The notes: generated by a model not told the origin, from the sequence alone. A stretch of DNA of 35,305 nt from JBOFFC01 sp051648405 (GCA_051648405.1 JBOFFC010000110.1:1-35305); one strand, 5' to 3'. Shown: positions 15,986 through 24,506, counted from the first letter of the stretch. Program-made: numbers and translations.

Positions 15986-16384
15986 ATGCCCAGCGCCCCA
16001 CGACTCTTCGACATCGCCCCCGCCTCCGGGGTCCCGATCTACCAGCAGATCGTCGATCAGGCGTTCGCCCTGGTGGCGGGGGGGCGGCTCCGTCCGGGGG
16101 AGCTCCTCCCGAGCGTCCGCGACGTCGCCCGGCAGGTCGCCGTCAACCCGATGACGGTGAGCAAGGCCTACTCGCAGCTCGAATCGGCGGGGCTCGTCGA
16201 GCGTGTGCGGGGGCAGGGGATGCGCGTCCTCGCTCCGACCGGTGGCGCCGCTTCTCTCGCCGAGCGCAAGGCGCTGCTGCACGAGCTGCTCGCCCCCGCG
16301 GTGCACCGCGCCCGCCAGCTAGGGCTGGGCGACTCGCAGGTCCGACAAGTGATCGACGCCCTCCTCAAGGAGCACAAACCGTGA
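15986..16384 (+). CDS. GntR family regulator, YtrA type
   Basis: 132 residues from ATG 15986, with GAGGACC just upstream. The N-terminal winged helix (about 15-75) is typical: GVPIYQQIVDQAFALVAGG, PGELLPSVRDVARQVAVNP, TVSKAYSQLESAGLVERVRG. The short C-terminal region (about 80-132) is helical and lacks the large ligand domain of FadR/HutC types, which marks the YtrA subfamily of repressors coded beside ABC exporters. Its stop overlaps the GTG start of the ATPase gene (GTGA, 16381-16384), so translation is coupled. It likely represses its own promoter via the site at 15949-15970; the inducer is unknown (cell-envelope stress in Bacillus YtrA). Confidence 0.92.
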   Translation: MPSAPRLFDIAPASGVPIYQQIVDQAFALVAGGRLRPGELLPSVRDVARQVAVNPMTVSKAYSQLESAGLVERVRGQGMRVLAPTGGAASLAERKALLHELLAPAVHRARQLGLGDSQVRQVIDALLKEHKP

Positions 16385-17328
16385 GCGATTCTCCGCCGAA
16401 CCTCGCCGCGCCCGAGCAAGTCGCGCCGCCACCGGTCGAAGCCCGCGGGCTCGCCAAGGCGTTCGGCGCCAAGGAGGTGCTGCGCGGCGTCGATCTGCGC
16501 GTCGAGCCGGGGGAGGTCGTCGGCCTGCTCGGCAAGAACGGCGCCGGCAAGAGCACGCTGCTGAAGTGCCTGCTCGGGCTGCTCCGGATCACCGGCGGCG
16601 CGGGGCGCGTCTACGGCGATGACGCCTGGGACCTCTCCCCCGCGACCAAGGGTCGCCTCGGCTACGTGCCGCAGGAGGTGGTCACCTACCCGTGGATGAC
16701 GGTCGCCCAGGTGATCGCCTACACCGGCGCTTTCTACCCGCGCTGGAACGACAAGCTGGCGGACGACCTCGCGCGGCGCTGGGACCTGCCGCTGGGGGAC
16801 CGCGCGGGGGTGCTGTCGGCCGGGCAGTTGCAGACGCTGGGCTTGGTGCTCGCCCTGGGGCACGAGCCCGACCTGCTGGTGCTCGACGAGCCGGTGGCGA
16901 GCCTCGACCCCGTGGCGCGGCGCGAGTTCCTGCGGACGCTGTTCGACGTTGTCGGCGACGGCCGGGGCGAGCGGACCGTGCTCTTCAGCTCGCACATCAC
17001 GAGCGACCTCGAACGTGTGGCGACGCGCGTCGTGATGCTGCAAGGGGGAGCGGTGTCGCTCGATTCGGGGATCGACGACCTCAAAGAGCGCGTCCGACGC
17101 CTGCGAATGACTGCGCGCGACGGCGAGTTCCCCCCCGCACTTTCACGCGACCTTGCGCTGGCCGGCGTCACCAACTACACGGCCCAGGGCCGCCACGCGA
17201 CGGCCACCGCCCTCGACTACCGGCCGGAGCTTGTTGAGCTCGTCGCGGCGAAGCTCAACGCCGACGTGGCGGTGGACGCCCTGAACCTCGAGGAACTGTT
17301 TGTGGAGCTCCACGATGGCCGCGAGTAA
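16381..17328 (+). CDS. ABC transporter ATP-binding protein
   Basis: 315 residues, GTG start overlapping the gntR stop by 4 bp. Walker A GKNGAGKST (about residue 55), Q-loop GYVPQEV, signature LSAGQLQ (an Ala replaces the usual Gly in LSGGQ), Walker B LLVLDEPVASLDP and H-loop FSSHITSD are all present. The C-terminal ~80 residues, with a DAL-NLEELFVEL end, are typical for exporter ATPases of the ABC-2 (CcmA/YtrB) type. It would power the membrane protein coded next. The substrate cannot be deduced. Confidence 0.93.
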   Translation: MSDSPPNLAAPEQVAPPPVEARGLAKAFGAKEVLRGVDLRVEPGEVVGLLGKNGAGKSTLLKCLLGLLRITGGAGRVYGDDAWDLSPATKGRLGYVPQEVVTYPWMTVAQVIAYTGAFYPRWNDKLADDLARRWDLPLGDRAGVLSAGQLQTLGLVLALGHEPDLLVLDEPVASLDPVARREFLRTLFDVVGDGRGERTVLFSSHITSDLERVATRVVMLQGGAVSLDSGIDDLKERVRRLRMTARDGEFPPALSRDLALAGVTNYTAQGRHATATALDYRPELVELVAAKLNADVAVDALNLEELFVELHDGRE

Positions 17329-18802
17329 ACAAGCGCTGACGCCGCTGCGCAGGCGGCTGTGGGCTGTGGCGATGACGTACGCGCCGCGCGGGTGGGTGTT
17401 CGCGATGTGGGCCGCCGCGCTGCTGGCGGCGATCTTCGTGATCTGCGTGACTCTTGGGGCGCCGGGCGCGCTAAGCTTCGGTCTCCGTACGCTTTCCGCC
17501 TGGTTGGTCGCCAGCGCAGTCTTCTTGATCGGCCCGCTCGCCGGGCACGCGAAGAGCCAGTTCTCGACCCCCGCCGCGCGACTGCTGCCGGGCTACCGCG
17601 GGCCCCACCGTGGCGTGCTCGTCGCGCTGACCGTCGCCATGGTCTTGGTTTACCCATGCGTCGCGCTCGGCGTCGTCGGGTGGCCGGCCGCGGCGGCTCT
17701 TGGCGTTTCCGTCGCGACCGCCGGAGTGGCTGCGGTCATCAGCACCCGACCTGTCATGGCGGCCCTGCCGTTCATCGTCGCGGTGTTGGGAGGGATGAGC
17801 TTAGCGGCCTTCGGGCCGATGCAGTGGTTCGCCCCCTTCGACGTGAAAGAAAGCTCGCTCCACTCAATGGCAGCAGGCTTGGCGCTTGGCGCATTAGGGA
17901 TCGGCCTGATTGCGCAGTGGCTGAAGGACCTCAGCCGCCTCGACGAAGAGCATCCCGCGTACGGCGCCCTGCCGATGGACCCGACGTCGCTCCAGTCGAG
18001 TCGAATGGCGCGGCGCCTCGCGGCGAACACCGTCAACCAGCCCTACGTGACGTACATGTCCGGCGAGCTCGACGAACGGGCGATCACGCCGGCAAGCCCC
18101 GGAGAAGCGGTGGCGCTCAAGCAACTCTTGCGTGCCGCGCACCCGATCCGACTGCGGAGCGCCCTCTGGGGGAACGCGGTCTCGTCGGCGGTCGTCGTTT
18201 GGATGATGATCGGCCTCGTCCTCGCCAACTCCCCCCGAGACGCTTTGGATCGAATGGTGTTTGGCTCGTACTTGCCATTGCCCCTGGCGGTTTTCGTCGT
18301 GCTGATGTCCTCGACGAGTTGCATGTCGGTGCTCGAGGAGCTGCGACGCAAGCGGTTTCAAGCGGCGACCGACGTCGTCCGCCCCTTCACGCGGCGCGAG
18401 TATGTAAGGACGATGATCGCCGAGTCAGCGCGGCGCGCCCTCGGGATGTCGGTCGCCGGGTTCGCCGGGGGGCTCGCGGCGGTCGTGGTCGCCCGGCCGA
18501 CATCGGTCATGACGGACGTCCCGATCCTGCTGACCATGTTGCCCCCCTTGCTCGCAGCGAGCTTCCTAGGGTCGATGGCAGCTGCCTGGTGGGTAGGCCG
18601 GCGCCTCGAGGGAGTGATGCTCTACGCCTTCGGGTTGGTGAACACCATCGGCGTCATTGCCGCCGTGGTGGGAGTCGCCTCGCTGTACTACAACACGGGC
18701 AGCCTCTGGCCAGTGCTCGTCGCCACGGCTGTGCTCGCCTTGCTCGGCGTGCTCGTCTGGCGGGCCGCGTGCCGGCGGTGGAGGGAGGTCGAGTTCGGCT
18801 GA
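17315..18802 (+). CDS. ABC-2-type permease-like membrane protein
   Basis: 495 residues from ATG 17315, overlapping the ATPase gene by 14 bp in another frame. About ten to twelve hydrophobic segments can be seen, e.g. WAAALLAAIFVICVTLG, LVALTVAMVLVYPCVALGVV, AVVVWMMIGLVLA and LVATAVLALLGVLVW. A cytoplasmic loop reads AKSQFSTPAARLLPGYRGPH near residue 75, a motif seen in large two-bundle ABC-2 permeases. A single 495-residue protein could supply both transmembrane halves. A small A/T increase in codon use relative to neighbours is visible in places, without other signs of transfer. Confidence 0.85.
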   Translation: MAASKQALTPLRRRLWAVAMTYAPRGWVFAMWAAALLAAIFVICVTLGAPGALSFGLRTLSAWLVASAVFLIGPLAGHAKSQFSTPAARLLPGYRGPHRGVLVALTVAMVLVYPCVALGVVGWPAAAALGVSVATAGVAAVISTRPVMAALPFIVAVLGGMSLAAFGPMQWFAPFDVKESSLHSMAAGLALGALGIGLIAQWLKDLSRLDEEHPAYGALPMDPTSLQSSRMARRLAANTVNQPYVTYMSGELDERAITPASPGEAVALKQLLRAAHPIRLRSALWGNAVSSAVVVWMMIGLVLANSPRDALDRMVFGSYLPLPLAVFVVLMSSTSCMSVLEELRRKRFQAATDVVRPFTRREYVRTMIAESARRALGMSVAGFAGGLAAVVVARPTSVMTDVPILLTMLPPLLAASFLGSMAAAWWVGRRLEGVMLYAFGLVNTIGVIAAVVGVASLYYNTGSLWPVLVATAVLALLGVLVWRAACRRWREVEFG

Positions 18803-18889
18803 CGCGGCGAGACGATTGTCGTCGGTCGCTCCCTCGACGGTCGCGGCTCCGAACGACGCGCGACAGAAGACCGAAGCGCAGCAAACAAC

Positions 18890-18966
18890 GGGAGCCCTAA
18901 GCGTCAGCGCCGGGAGTTGGGAGCGGGTACACGGCGCTACTCCCGGCGCTGGCGCTTAGGGCTCGC
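18890..18966. repeat. Palindromic element of the AGCCCTAAGCG family
   Basis: The left arm 18890-18916 includes AGCCCTAAGCGTCAGCGCC then GGGAG. The right arm 18940-18966 is its inverse with one mismatch over about 24 bp. The 23-bp core contains AGCGGGTACACGG (18922-18934), identical to the core of copy B at 9532-9544 although the arms differ. It lies between the convergent permease and LD-carboxypeptidase genes. The left arm recurs at the right edge of the window. Confidence 0.9.
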
Positions 18967-18967
18967 A

Positions 18968-18984
18968 CGAGCGCTTAACGCTCG
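18968..18984. terminator. Stem-loop at the LD-carboxypeptidase stop codon
   Basis: CGAGCG and CGCTCG form a 6-bp stem with a CTTAA loop containing the minus-strand TAA stop. It could serve as a terminator but lacks a T-run. Confidence 0.3.
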
Positions 18985-20003
18985 CCCGGTTCCACCGCCA
19001 CGGGGTTCTCCAGCACGCGCAGCGTCGCCGTGTCGCCGTTGATCTCCGCTTCGCAGCCGAAGGGGAGCGTGGCGTTTCGCTTCACGTGCCCGGCGGGGAA
19101 GTTGGCGATCACCGGGTAGGGCGCCTCGCCGAAGTAGTCGCCGAAAACCTCGGCAAGGCCCAGGCTTTGGTGCTTCTCGTCGGGATCGCACTTGTGGAAC
19201 TTGCCGAGCACCACCCCCGCCAGCCCGTCGAGCTGACCCGCGAGCTTCAGCTGCGCGAGCATCCGGTCGACGCGGTAGGGCGCCTCGTTGACGTCTTCTA
19301 GGAACAGCACCTTCCCTTCGGGCCGCAGCTCGTACGGCGTGCCGACCAGGGCCGAGACGAGCGAGAGGTTCCCGCCGCACAGCACGCCGCGGGCGACGCC
19401 GGGCCGCAGCGATCGGATTGGGTCGTCTTCGGGCGCCTCGTAGGCGAAGCCGGCGGGGCCTTGGTTCTCGCTGGCCAGCAGGTTCCGCCAGAAATACTTG
19501 GAGGAGAACGCGGGGAGGCCTGTGTCGCTCCCCAGGCCCCACTCGGGGTTGGGGGAATGGAACGTGACCAAGTTCGCCTTGGCCGCGAGCGCCATGTGCA
19601 GCCCCGTGACGTCGCTGAAGCCGATGAACACCTTGGGGTTGGCGCGGATCGCGTCGTAGTCGAGGAGGTCCATCATCCGCATCGTGCCGTAGCCCCCCGT
19701 GCCGGGGAACACGGCATCGACCTCGGGGTTGGTGAACGCGGCCATCAGCTCGGCGGCGCGCTGTTCGTCCGTCCCGGCGAGGTAGCCGCGGGCGCGGAAC
19801 AGGTTCTCCTGCATCACGACCTTAAAGCCGAGCGACTCGAGCGCCGCTTTGGCGCCCTCGACACGCCCTTTGTTCAGCTCGCCCGCCGGGGCGACGATCA
19901 TGATCGTGTCGCCGGCCTTGAGACCCTGTGGCTTGATCGGCGGCTCGGCGCAAACGAGCGGCGCCACGAGCGTCAGCAACAGAAGGGCGAGCAGGGAGCG
20001 CAT
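18975..20003 (-). CDS. ldcA: LD-carboxypeptidase (peptidase family S66), exported
   Basis: 342 residues. Predicted to remove the terminal D-Ala from muropeptide tetrapeptides (murein recycling or remodelling). The S66 catalytic residues are visible: the nucleophile Ser in FIGFSDVTGLH, Glu in LFLEDVNEAPYRVDRML and His in NFPAGHVKRNATLPFG. GTGGYGTMRMMDLLDYDAI is a family hallmark. Unlike the cytoplasmic E. coli enzyme it begins with a signal peptide (LLALLLLTLVAPLVCA), so it should act in the periplasm. Planctomycetes do have peptidoglycan, so substrate would be available. It is followed by the palindromic repeat and has the purU gene upstream on the same strand. Confidence 0.92.
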   Translation of the reverse strand: MRSLLALLLLTLVAPLVCAEPPIKPQGLKAGDTIMIVAPAGELNKGRVEGAKAALESLGFKVVMQENLFRARGYLAGTDEQRAAELMAAFTNPEVDAVFPGTGGYGTMRMMDLLDYDAIRANPKVFIGFSDVTGLHMALAAKANLVTFHSPNPEWGLGSDTGLPAFSSKYFWRNLLASENQGPAGFAYEAPEDDPIRSLRPGVARGVLCGGNLSLVSALVGTPYELRPEGKVLFLEDVNEAPYRVDRMLAQLKLAGQLDGLAGVVLGKFHKCDPDEKHQSLGLAEVFGDYFGEAPYPVIANFPAGHVKRNATLPFGCEAEINGDTATLRVLENPVAVEPGER

Positions 20004-20093
20004 CGAGCGGGTTCCAGGCGTACGGGGTCGGGGCGGAGCCCTCGAGTGTACTCGCCCGGCGGCCCCGTTGGTCCCCTCTTTGCCGGGCCCCCC

Positions 20094-20960
20094 TCAGCCC
20101 CGCGCCACCACCCGGTTGAAGTGCAGCCGCACTTCGCCATCGACCACTCGGCGTACCCCCTCGGCGAGGCACTCCGGCTCGTTCTGCGATTGGCCGCGGC
20201 GGATGATCTCCTCGAGCGGCAGCCCCGGCGGGACGGCGAACGCCGTCTGATGGACGATCTGATTCCCCGCGTCGAGCTCGGGGACGATGAAGTGGCACGT
20301 CGCCCCGTACGTCAGCATCCGGCTGGCGTACGCGTCGTGGTACGGCCGCATGCCGGGGAAGCTCGGCAGCAAGCCGTGGTGCAGGTTGATGATCCGCCCC
20401 CCGCCGTACTGCCAGCAACTGGCGGCCGGCAGCACACGCATGTAGCGGGCCAGTACGACGAAGTCGACCTGGGCCTCGTCGCACAGGTCGAGCAGGCGCT
20501 GGTCGTCGGGGTTGCCGTCGGCGTCGCCGATCTGCCGCCACGGGACGCCGAACTCGTCGGCGAGCCCACGGCACGTCTCGCGATTGGCGATGAGCAGTGC
20601 GGCCTCGGCCTGGATGCGGCTCGCGCGGATCGCCTCGAGCACGGCCCGCGCCGTCTCGGGGCGGTGCGTGACGCAGATCGCCAGCCGCGGCTTGCGACCG
20701 GGGTGGAGCTGGTCGAGGTCAGGGGACCACGTCCGCACGGCGAGTCCCGTCTTGCGGGCGACGCCGGCCATCGCCTCGCAGACCTCGGCGTAGCGCTCGG
20801 GGGCGATCTCGACGCGCGTGAGCATCGAGAAGACGCTCTCGGCGTCGTGGTCGTACATCTGGATCTCGGCGATGTTCGCCCCGAGATCGGTGACCGAGTG
20901 GACGATCGGGTCGGCGAGCCCGCGGTTGTCGGGTCCGACCGCGGTGATGACGGCTTGCAT
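20094..20960 (-). CDS. purU: Formyltetrahydrofolate deformylase
   Basis: 288 residues from ATG 20960. Hydrolyses 10-formyl-tetrahydrofolate to formate and tetrahydrofolate, balancing one-carbon pools. The N-terminal ACT domain (about 1-85) opens with AVITAVGPDNRGLADPIVHS. The C-terminal formyltransferase-fold domain has KPRLAICVTHRP, ARYMRVLP, the Asn-His segment IINLHHGLLPSFPGM and GATCHFIVPELDAGNQI with the catalytic Asp. The usual HHS of the family reads HHG here, a small change. It sits 44 bp after the HDOD gene on the same strand and may be co-transcribed with it. Confidence 0.93.
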   Translation of the reverse strand: MQAVITAVGPDNRGLADPIVHSVTDLGANIAEIQMYDHDAESVFSMLTRVEIAPERYAEVCEAMAGVARKTGLAVRTWSPDLDQLHPGRKPRLAICVTHRPETARAVLEAIRASRIQAEAALLIANRETCRGLADEFGVPWRQIGDADGNPDDQRLLDLCDEAQVDFVVLARYMRVLPAASCWQYGGGRIINLHHGLLPSFPGMRPYHDAYASRMLTYGATCHFIVPELDAGNQIVHQTAFAVPPGLPLEEIIRRGQSQNEPECLAEGVRRVVDGEVRLHFNRVVARG

Positions 20961-21004
20961 GGCAGAGTGTGCGCGGTAGCCGGGACGGAGTGGTCGGTAC
21001 GACC

Positions 21005-21913
21005 TCACGCGGCGGTCATGTGGCTGACCGTGGCGATCGCCTCGGGGACAGCGTCCCACACTTCGCGCAGCGCCGCGAGGTCGAGTCCCATCGGCGCCAG
21101 CACTCCTTCGGGGGGCGCAGGCAGGCGGCGGCCCTCGATCGACCCGCGGCCGTAGCGGGTGGCCATGTAGTTCGCGACGCTCACGACGCGCGCCAGCTCG
21201 CGCCCTTCCTCGGGGCAACCCAAGGGGTCGTGGTGGAAGTCGATCGCCGTGACGATCCGCTCGGGGAGGTCGCTCCGCCACGCGACGTACGCGCCGAGCT
21301 GTGCGTGGTCGAAGGCCATCACCTCGCGCTCCGAGTCGCACAGCGAGGCGCCGGTCTGCATCCGCACCAGGACGCGAGGCACCAGCGTGTCGAGCTGTTG
21401 CAAGACGAACATCATCCCCAGGTCGTGCATCAGGCCGGCGAGGTACGCCTCGTCGGGGGGGCAGTAGCGGCGGCGCTCGCTGATCAGCCGCGCGAGCGTC
21501 GCCACGCACAGCGAGTGGTCCCACAACCGCACCGGGTCGAGCGCGCCGACCGGGGTCACGCGCCCGAAGTGGTTGCCGATCGAGACGCTGAGCGCCAGGT
21601 TCCGCACGCGATCGGTGCCGAGCAGCGCGACCGCCGAACGCAGGTCCGCGACCTCCCGCCGCAGGCCGCAGAACGACGAGTTCACGAGCTTCATCAGCCG
21701 CGCGGCGATCGCCGCGTCCTGCTCGATGATCGCGAGGAGGTCGTACGCGTCGGCCTTGGGGTCTTGGGCGACCTGGATCACCTGGTGGGCGACCGTCGGG
21801 AGCGAACAGAGCCCCGCCAGCTTCTCGAACAGCGGCTCGATCGACGGGTGGATGGCGCGCATCGACGACGACGCGAAGGCGGGTCGATCTTCGGTAGCGG
21901 TGGCGGCAGTCAC
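21005..21913 (-). CDS. HDOD domain protein
   Basis: 302 residues from GTG 21913; an in-frame ATG 17 codons later (before RAIHPSIEPLFEKL) is an equally possible start. The HDOD fold (about 25-225) is recognisable by LCSLPTVAHQVIQVAQDP, IIEQDAAIAARLMKLVNSSF, AVALLGTDRVRNLALS and LAGLMHDLGMMFVLQQ. HDOD proteins are non-catalytic or weakly conserved HD relatives that act in signalling networks, often linked to motility or cyclic-di-GMP. The HD pair in MHDLGM is retained. No attached output domain is present. It is divergent from the AAA+ ATPase gene. Confidence 0.88.
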   Translation of the reverse strand: MTAATATEDRPAFASSSMRAIHPSIEPLFEKLAGLCSLPTVAHQVIQVAQDPKADAYDLLAIIEQDAAIAARLMKLVNSSFCGLRREVADLRSAVALLGTDRVRNLALSVSIGNHFGRVTPVGALDPVRLWDHSLCVATLARLISERRRYCPPDEAYLAGLMHDLGMMFVLQQLDTLVPRVLVRMQTGASLCDSEREVMAFDHAQLGAYVAWRSDLPERIVTAIDFHHDPLGCPEEGRELARVVSVANYMATRYGRGSIEGRRLPAPPEGVLAPMGLDLAALREVWDAVPEAIATVSHMTAA

Positions 21914-22190
21914 GGTGTTGCTTGACCTTCATCGACCAGCGGGCAGGACTCCGTAACCCTACTCCCGGGCCAGCGTCATGCCCCCCACCGATGCGGCAGC
22001 CCACGGCACGAAGCTTGGCCACTGGCCGGCGCTTCCCCGATTGCCGGCGCAATCGGCGCCACCCGGCGGCGGCGGCGTGCCGCCAAGCCAGGGACAGCCG
22101 ACGTAAGGCGGCAGCGGCGTCGTAGGCTTGCTTGGCGCAAGTCGCGTCGCCGCGCTGACCACCCGGCGCAACCCCGTTCCGTGGCTGACG

Positions 22191-23642
22191 ATGCCCTCGA
22201 CTCTCGACTCACCGGCGCCCGCGAACATCGCCGACGCGTCCGAGCAACAACGGCTCGACGCGCTGCTCGAGCGCATCCAACGGCTCACCGCCGGAGCCGC
22301 GGGGACCGACGGCATCGCCGCCGGTCCCAGCACGAAGCCCGTCGCCGGGCCCCCGATCACACGGGCAATCGACACGTCGGAACGGGGTTGGTACCCCGAC
22401 GAGCCCGAGACGTTCGCCAAGGCGGGGCTCTCCGAATCGGAGGTCGAGAACCTCGTCCTCAAGCTCCTCGCCGCCCGCGCCGAGGCCTCGGGCCGCGACA
22501 TCTCCGAGCACATCCGCCTGCCGTTCCGGCTAATGTCGCCGCTGTTGCAGCAGATGAAGGACGACCAGCTCATCGGCCACCGCGGCTCGGCGGTGATGAA
22601 CGACTACGTGTTCATCCTGACGATCCCGGGCCGCGAGCGCGGCAAGCGCCTGGCCGAGCACTGCACGTACTACGGCGCCGCCCCCGTGCCGCTGGCCTCG
22701 TACGTCGAGGCCGTCGCTCGGCAGACGATCTCCAACCAGCACCCGACCGAAGAAGACCTGCACCGGGCGTTCGCCGACCTGCTGATCGACAAGAAGATGC
22801 TGCTCCGACTGGGGCCGGCGATCAACTCGGGCCGTGGGTTATTCCTGTTCGGCGCGCCGGGCAACGGCAAGACGTCGATCGCCGAGCGCGTCACCAAGGC
22901 CTTCGGCGAACACATCTGGATCCCCCGCGCGATCAGCATCGACGGCGAGCTGATGCGCCTGTTCGACCCCAGCATGCACGAGGAGGCGCCGGTCGAGTCC
23001 GACGGCGGCCTGCTCGACAACCGCAAGATCGACCACCGCTGGGTCCGCATCAAGCGACCCACCATCGTCGTCGGCGGCGAGCTGACGATGGACTCGCTCG
23101 AGGTGACTCTCAACACGGCCACCGGCGTCAGCGAGTCGCCGGTGCAGATGAAGAGCAACTGTGGGACGCTGGTGATCGACGACTTCGGCCGCCAGCGGAT
23201 GACGACCGACGAGCTGCTGAACCGCTGGATCGTCCCGCTCGAAAAGCGCTACGACTACTTGAACCTCGCCAGCGGCAAGAAGATCCAGGTCCCGTTCGAC
23301 CAGTTGATCATCTTCTCGACGAACCTCGAGCCGAAGGACCTTGTCGATGACGCGTTCCTGCGCCGCATCCCCTACAAGATCGAGGTCGTCGATCCGGACG
23401 AGGCCGCGTTCCGCAAGTTGCTCGAGATCATGGCGAAGTCGCTGGGGGTGACGTACGACGCCGACGCGGTCGATTACCTAGTCAAGACGCACTACCTGGG
23501 GGTGGGGCGCCCTTTTCGCTGCTGCCAGCCGCGCGACCTGTTGCTGCAGATCCGCAACTACTGCAGCTACATCAAGCAACCCCCGGTGATGAACGAGGCG
23601 AACTTCGACTTCGCGGTCGAGAACTACTTCGCCGTCATGTGA
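22191..23642 (+). CDS. AAA+ ATPase with N-terminal winged-helix-like region
   Basis: 483 residues from ATG 22191; upstream in-frame starts lack protein-like sequence. Residues about 85-190 (ESEVENLVLKLLAARAEASG, PLLQQMKDDQLIG, DYVFILTIPGRERGKRLAEH) resemble a winged-helix/response region. The AAA+ core follows: Walker A GAPGNGKTS (about 221), Walker B LVIDDFG (about 327), sensor-1-like IIFSTNLEPKDLVDDAF and Arg finger candidates in FLRRIPYKIEV. The conserved block QPRDLLLQIRNYCSYIKQPP ends the protein. Similar ATPases recur in planctomycetes and delta-proteobacteria but I know no assigned role. No partner gene adjoins; HDOD is divergent and dcd convergent. Confidence 0.85.
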   Translation: MPSTLDSPAPANIADASEQQRLDALLERIQRLTAGAAGTDGIAAGPSTKPVAGPPITRAIDTSERGWYPDEPETFAKAGLSESEVENLVLKLLAARAEASGRDISEHIRLPFRLMSPLLQQMKDDQLIGHRGSAVMNDYVFILTIPGRERGKRLAEHCTYYGAAPVPLASYVEAVARQTISNQHPTEEDLHRAFADLLIDKKMLLRLGPAINSGRGLFLFGAPGNGKTSIAERVTKAFGEHIWIPRAISIDGELMRLFDPSMHEEAPVESDGGLLDNRKIDHRWVRIKRPTIVVGGELTMDSLEVTLNTATGVSESPVQMKSNCGTLVIDDFGRQRMTTDELLNRWIVPLEKRYDYLNLASGKKIQVPFDQLIIFSTNLEPKDLVDDAFLRRIPYKIEVVDPDEAAFRKLLEIMAKSLGVTYDADAVDYLVKTHYLGVGRPFRCCQPRDLLLQIRNYCSYIKQPPVMNEANFDFAVENYFAVM

Positions 23643-23658
23643 GCGGGTTGAAGGACGC

Positions 23659-23928
23659 GGAACCGCCAGGACGCCAAGAGCGCCAAGGACGCGGCGGGAC
23701 GAAAGATCGGAACCGCGAAGGAGCGCGAAGAGACGCGAATATGGAAACAGAAGGGCAAGGAACACCGACCAACACTGATGAGGAAGCGCTCCGCTATTCG
23801 CGCTTCTTCGCGCGTCTTCGCGGTTCCCCCTTCGTTCCCGCTATCTGTGTTCATCAGTGTCCATCGGTGGTTCCCCTTCGTCGGCTTTTTCGTGGCGTCC
23901 TTGGCGCTCGTGGCGTCGTGGCGGTTCC
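23659..23928. repeat. Six-module interleaved inverted repeat
   Basis: Fills the gap between the convergent AAA+ and dcd genes. Three modules beginning GGAAC run in direct orientation: module 1 at 23659-23692 (GCCAAG words, period about 9), module 2 at 23709-23740 (GCGAAG words, period about 10) and module 3 at 23759-23781 (ACACTGATGA words). Three inverted modules ending GGTTCC follow: 2' at 23796-23826, 3' at 23847-23874 and 1' at 23895-23928. Modules 1 and 1' differ at only two positions in 34. The 2/2' and 3/3' pairs interleave rather than nest. The element ends 11 bp before the dcd stop. Confidence 0.88.
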
Positions 23929-23939
23929 CGTCCGTCGCG

Positions 23940-24506
23940 TCAGCCGATGGCGCCGAACTCGAGCGGTCGCTGCGGGTCGTGTTTGCGGCCGACGCCCAGC
24001 TCCTCGAACAGCAGGCTCGGTTGGATGTCGCGGTTGTGTTGGTACTTGCTGGCGTACTCGACCACTTCGCCGGTGAGCTCGTGGTAGAAGATTTGGCAGA
24101 TCGGCACCCCGGGATAAATCCGCACCGGTTGGACGGCGAACATCTCGAGCGTCCAGTAGCCACTGAAGCCGACGTCGCCGAAGCCCGCCGTGACGTGCAC
24201 GAACAGCCCCAGGCGGCCGATCGACGACCGCCCCTCGATCTGCGGCACCAAGTTCCGCGTGGTGGTCCGCTCGACGGTCCGCCCCAGGTAGAGCTGGTTG
24301 GGGCTCAGCACGAGCCCCTCCGCCGGGAGCTCGAGCCGCCGCGTGCGGTTTGCCTTGGCCATGTCGAGGACCACCTCCTCGTACACCATCAGCTCGTCGT
24401 GGAGCGTCAGGTTGTAGCTGTTGGGGTTCAGCCGCGACGGCTCGTAGGGGTCGATGAGGACGTCCCCGCCGAGGCGCCGTTCGATCTCTTTGCCGGTGAG
24501 GATCAT
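23940..24506 (-). CDS. dcd: dCTP deaminase
   Basis: 188 residues from ATG 24506 (MILTGKEIERRL, the standard family start). Deaminates dCTP to dUTP for thymidylate synthesis, or in bifunctional forms to dUMP. Conserved blocks are LNPNSYNLTLHDEL, QLYLGRTVERTTT, EGRSSIGRLGLFVHVTAGFG and GFSGYWTLEMF, which contains the catalytic Glu. The length fits the monofunctional or bifunctional family; sequence alone does not decide between them. It lies 56 bp downstream of nth on the same strand, so the two may share a transcript. Confidence 0.93.
   Translation of the reverse strand: MILTGKEIERRLGGDVLIDPYEPSRLNPNSYNLTLHDELMVYEEVVLDMAKANRTRRLELPAEGLVLSPNQLYLGRTVERTTTRNLVPQIEGRSSIGRLGLFVHVTAGFGDVGFSGYWTLEMFAVQPVRIYPGVPICQIFYHELTGEVVEYASKYQHNRDIQPSLLFEELGVGRKHDPQRPLEFGAIG

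Noticed and set aside
17315..18802. The permease operon as a horizontally acquired island
   Set aside because: The slight drop in GC content is local and there are no integrase, tRNA or attachment-site signs.
21959..22190. A possible small minus-strand ORF in the HDOD / AAA+ gap
   Set aside because: It continues into the AAA+ gene as an antisense frame, has a Pro/Gly-rich translation and no ribosome binding site; the gap also contains CGATTG-N6-CAATCG, which is too weak to call.
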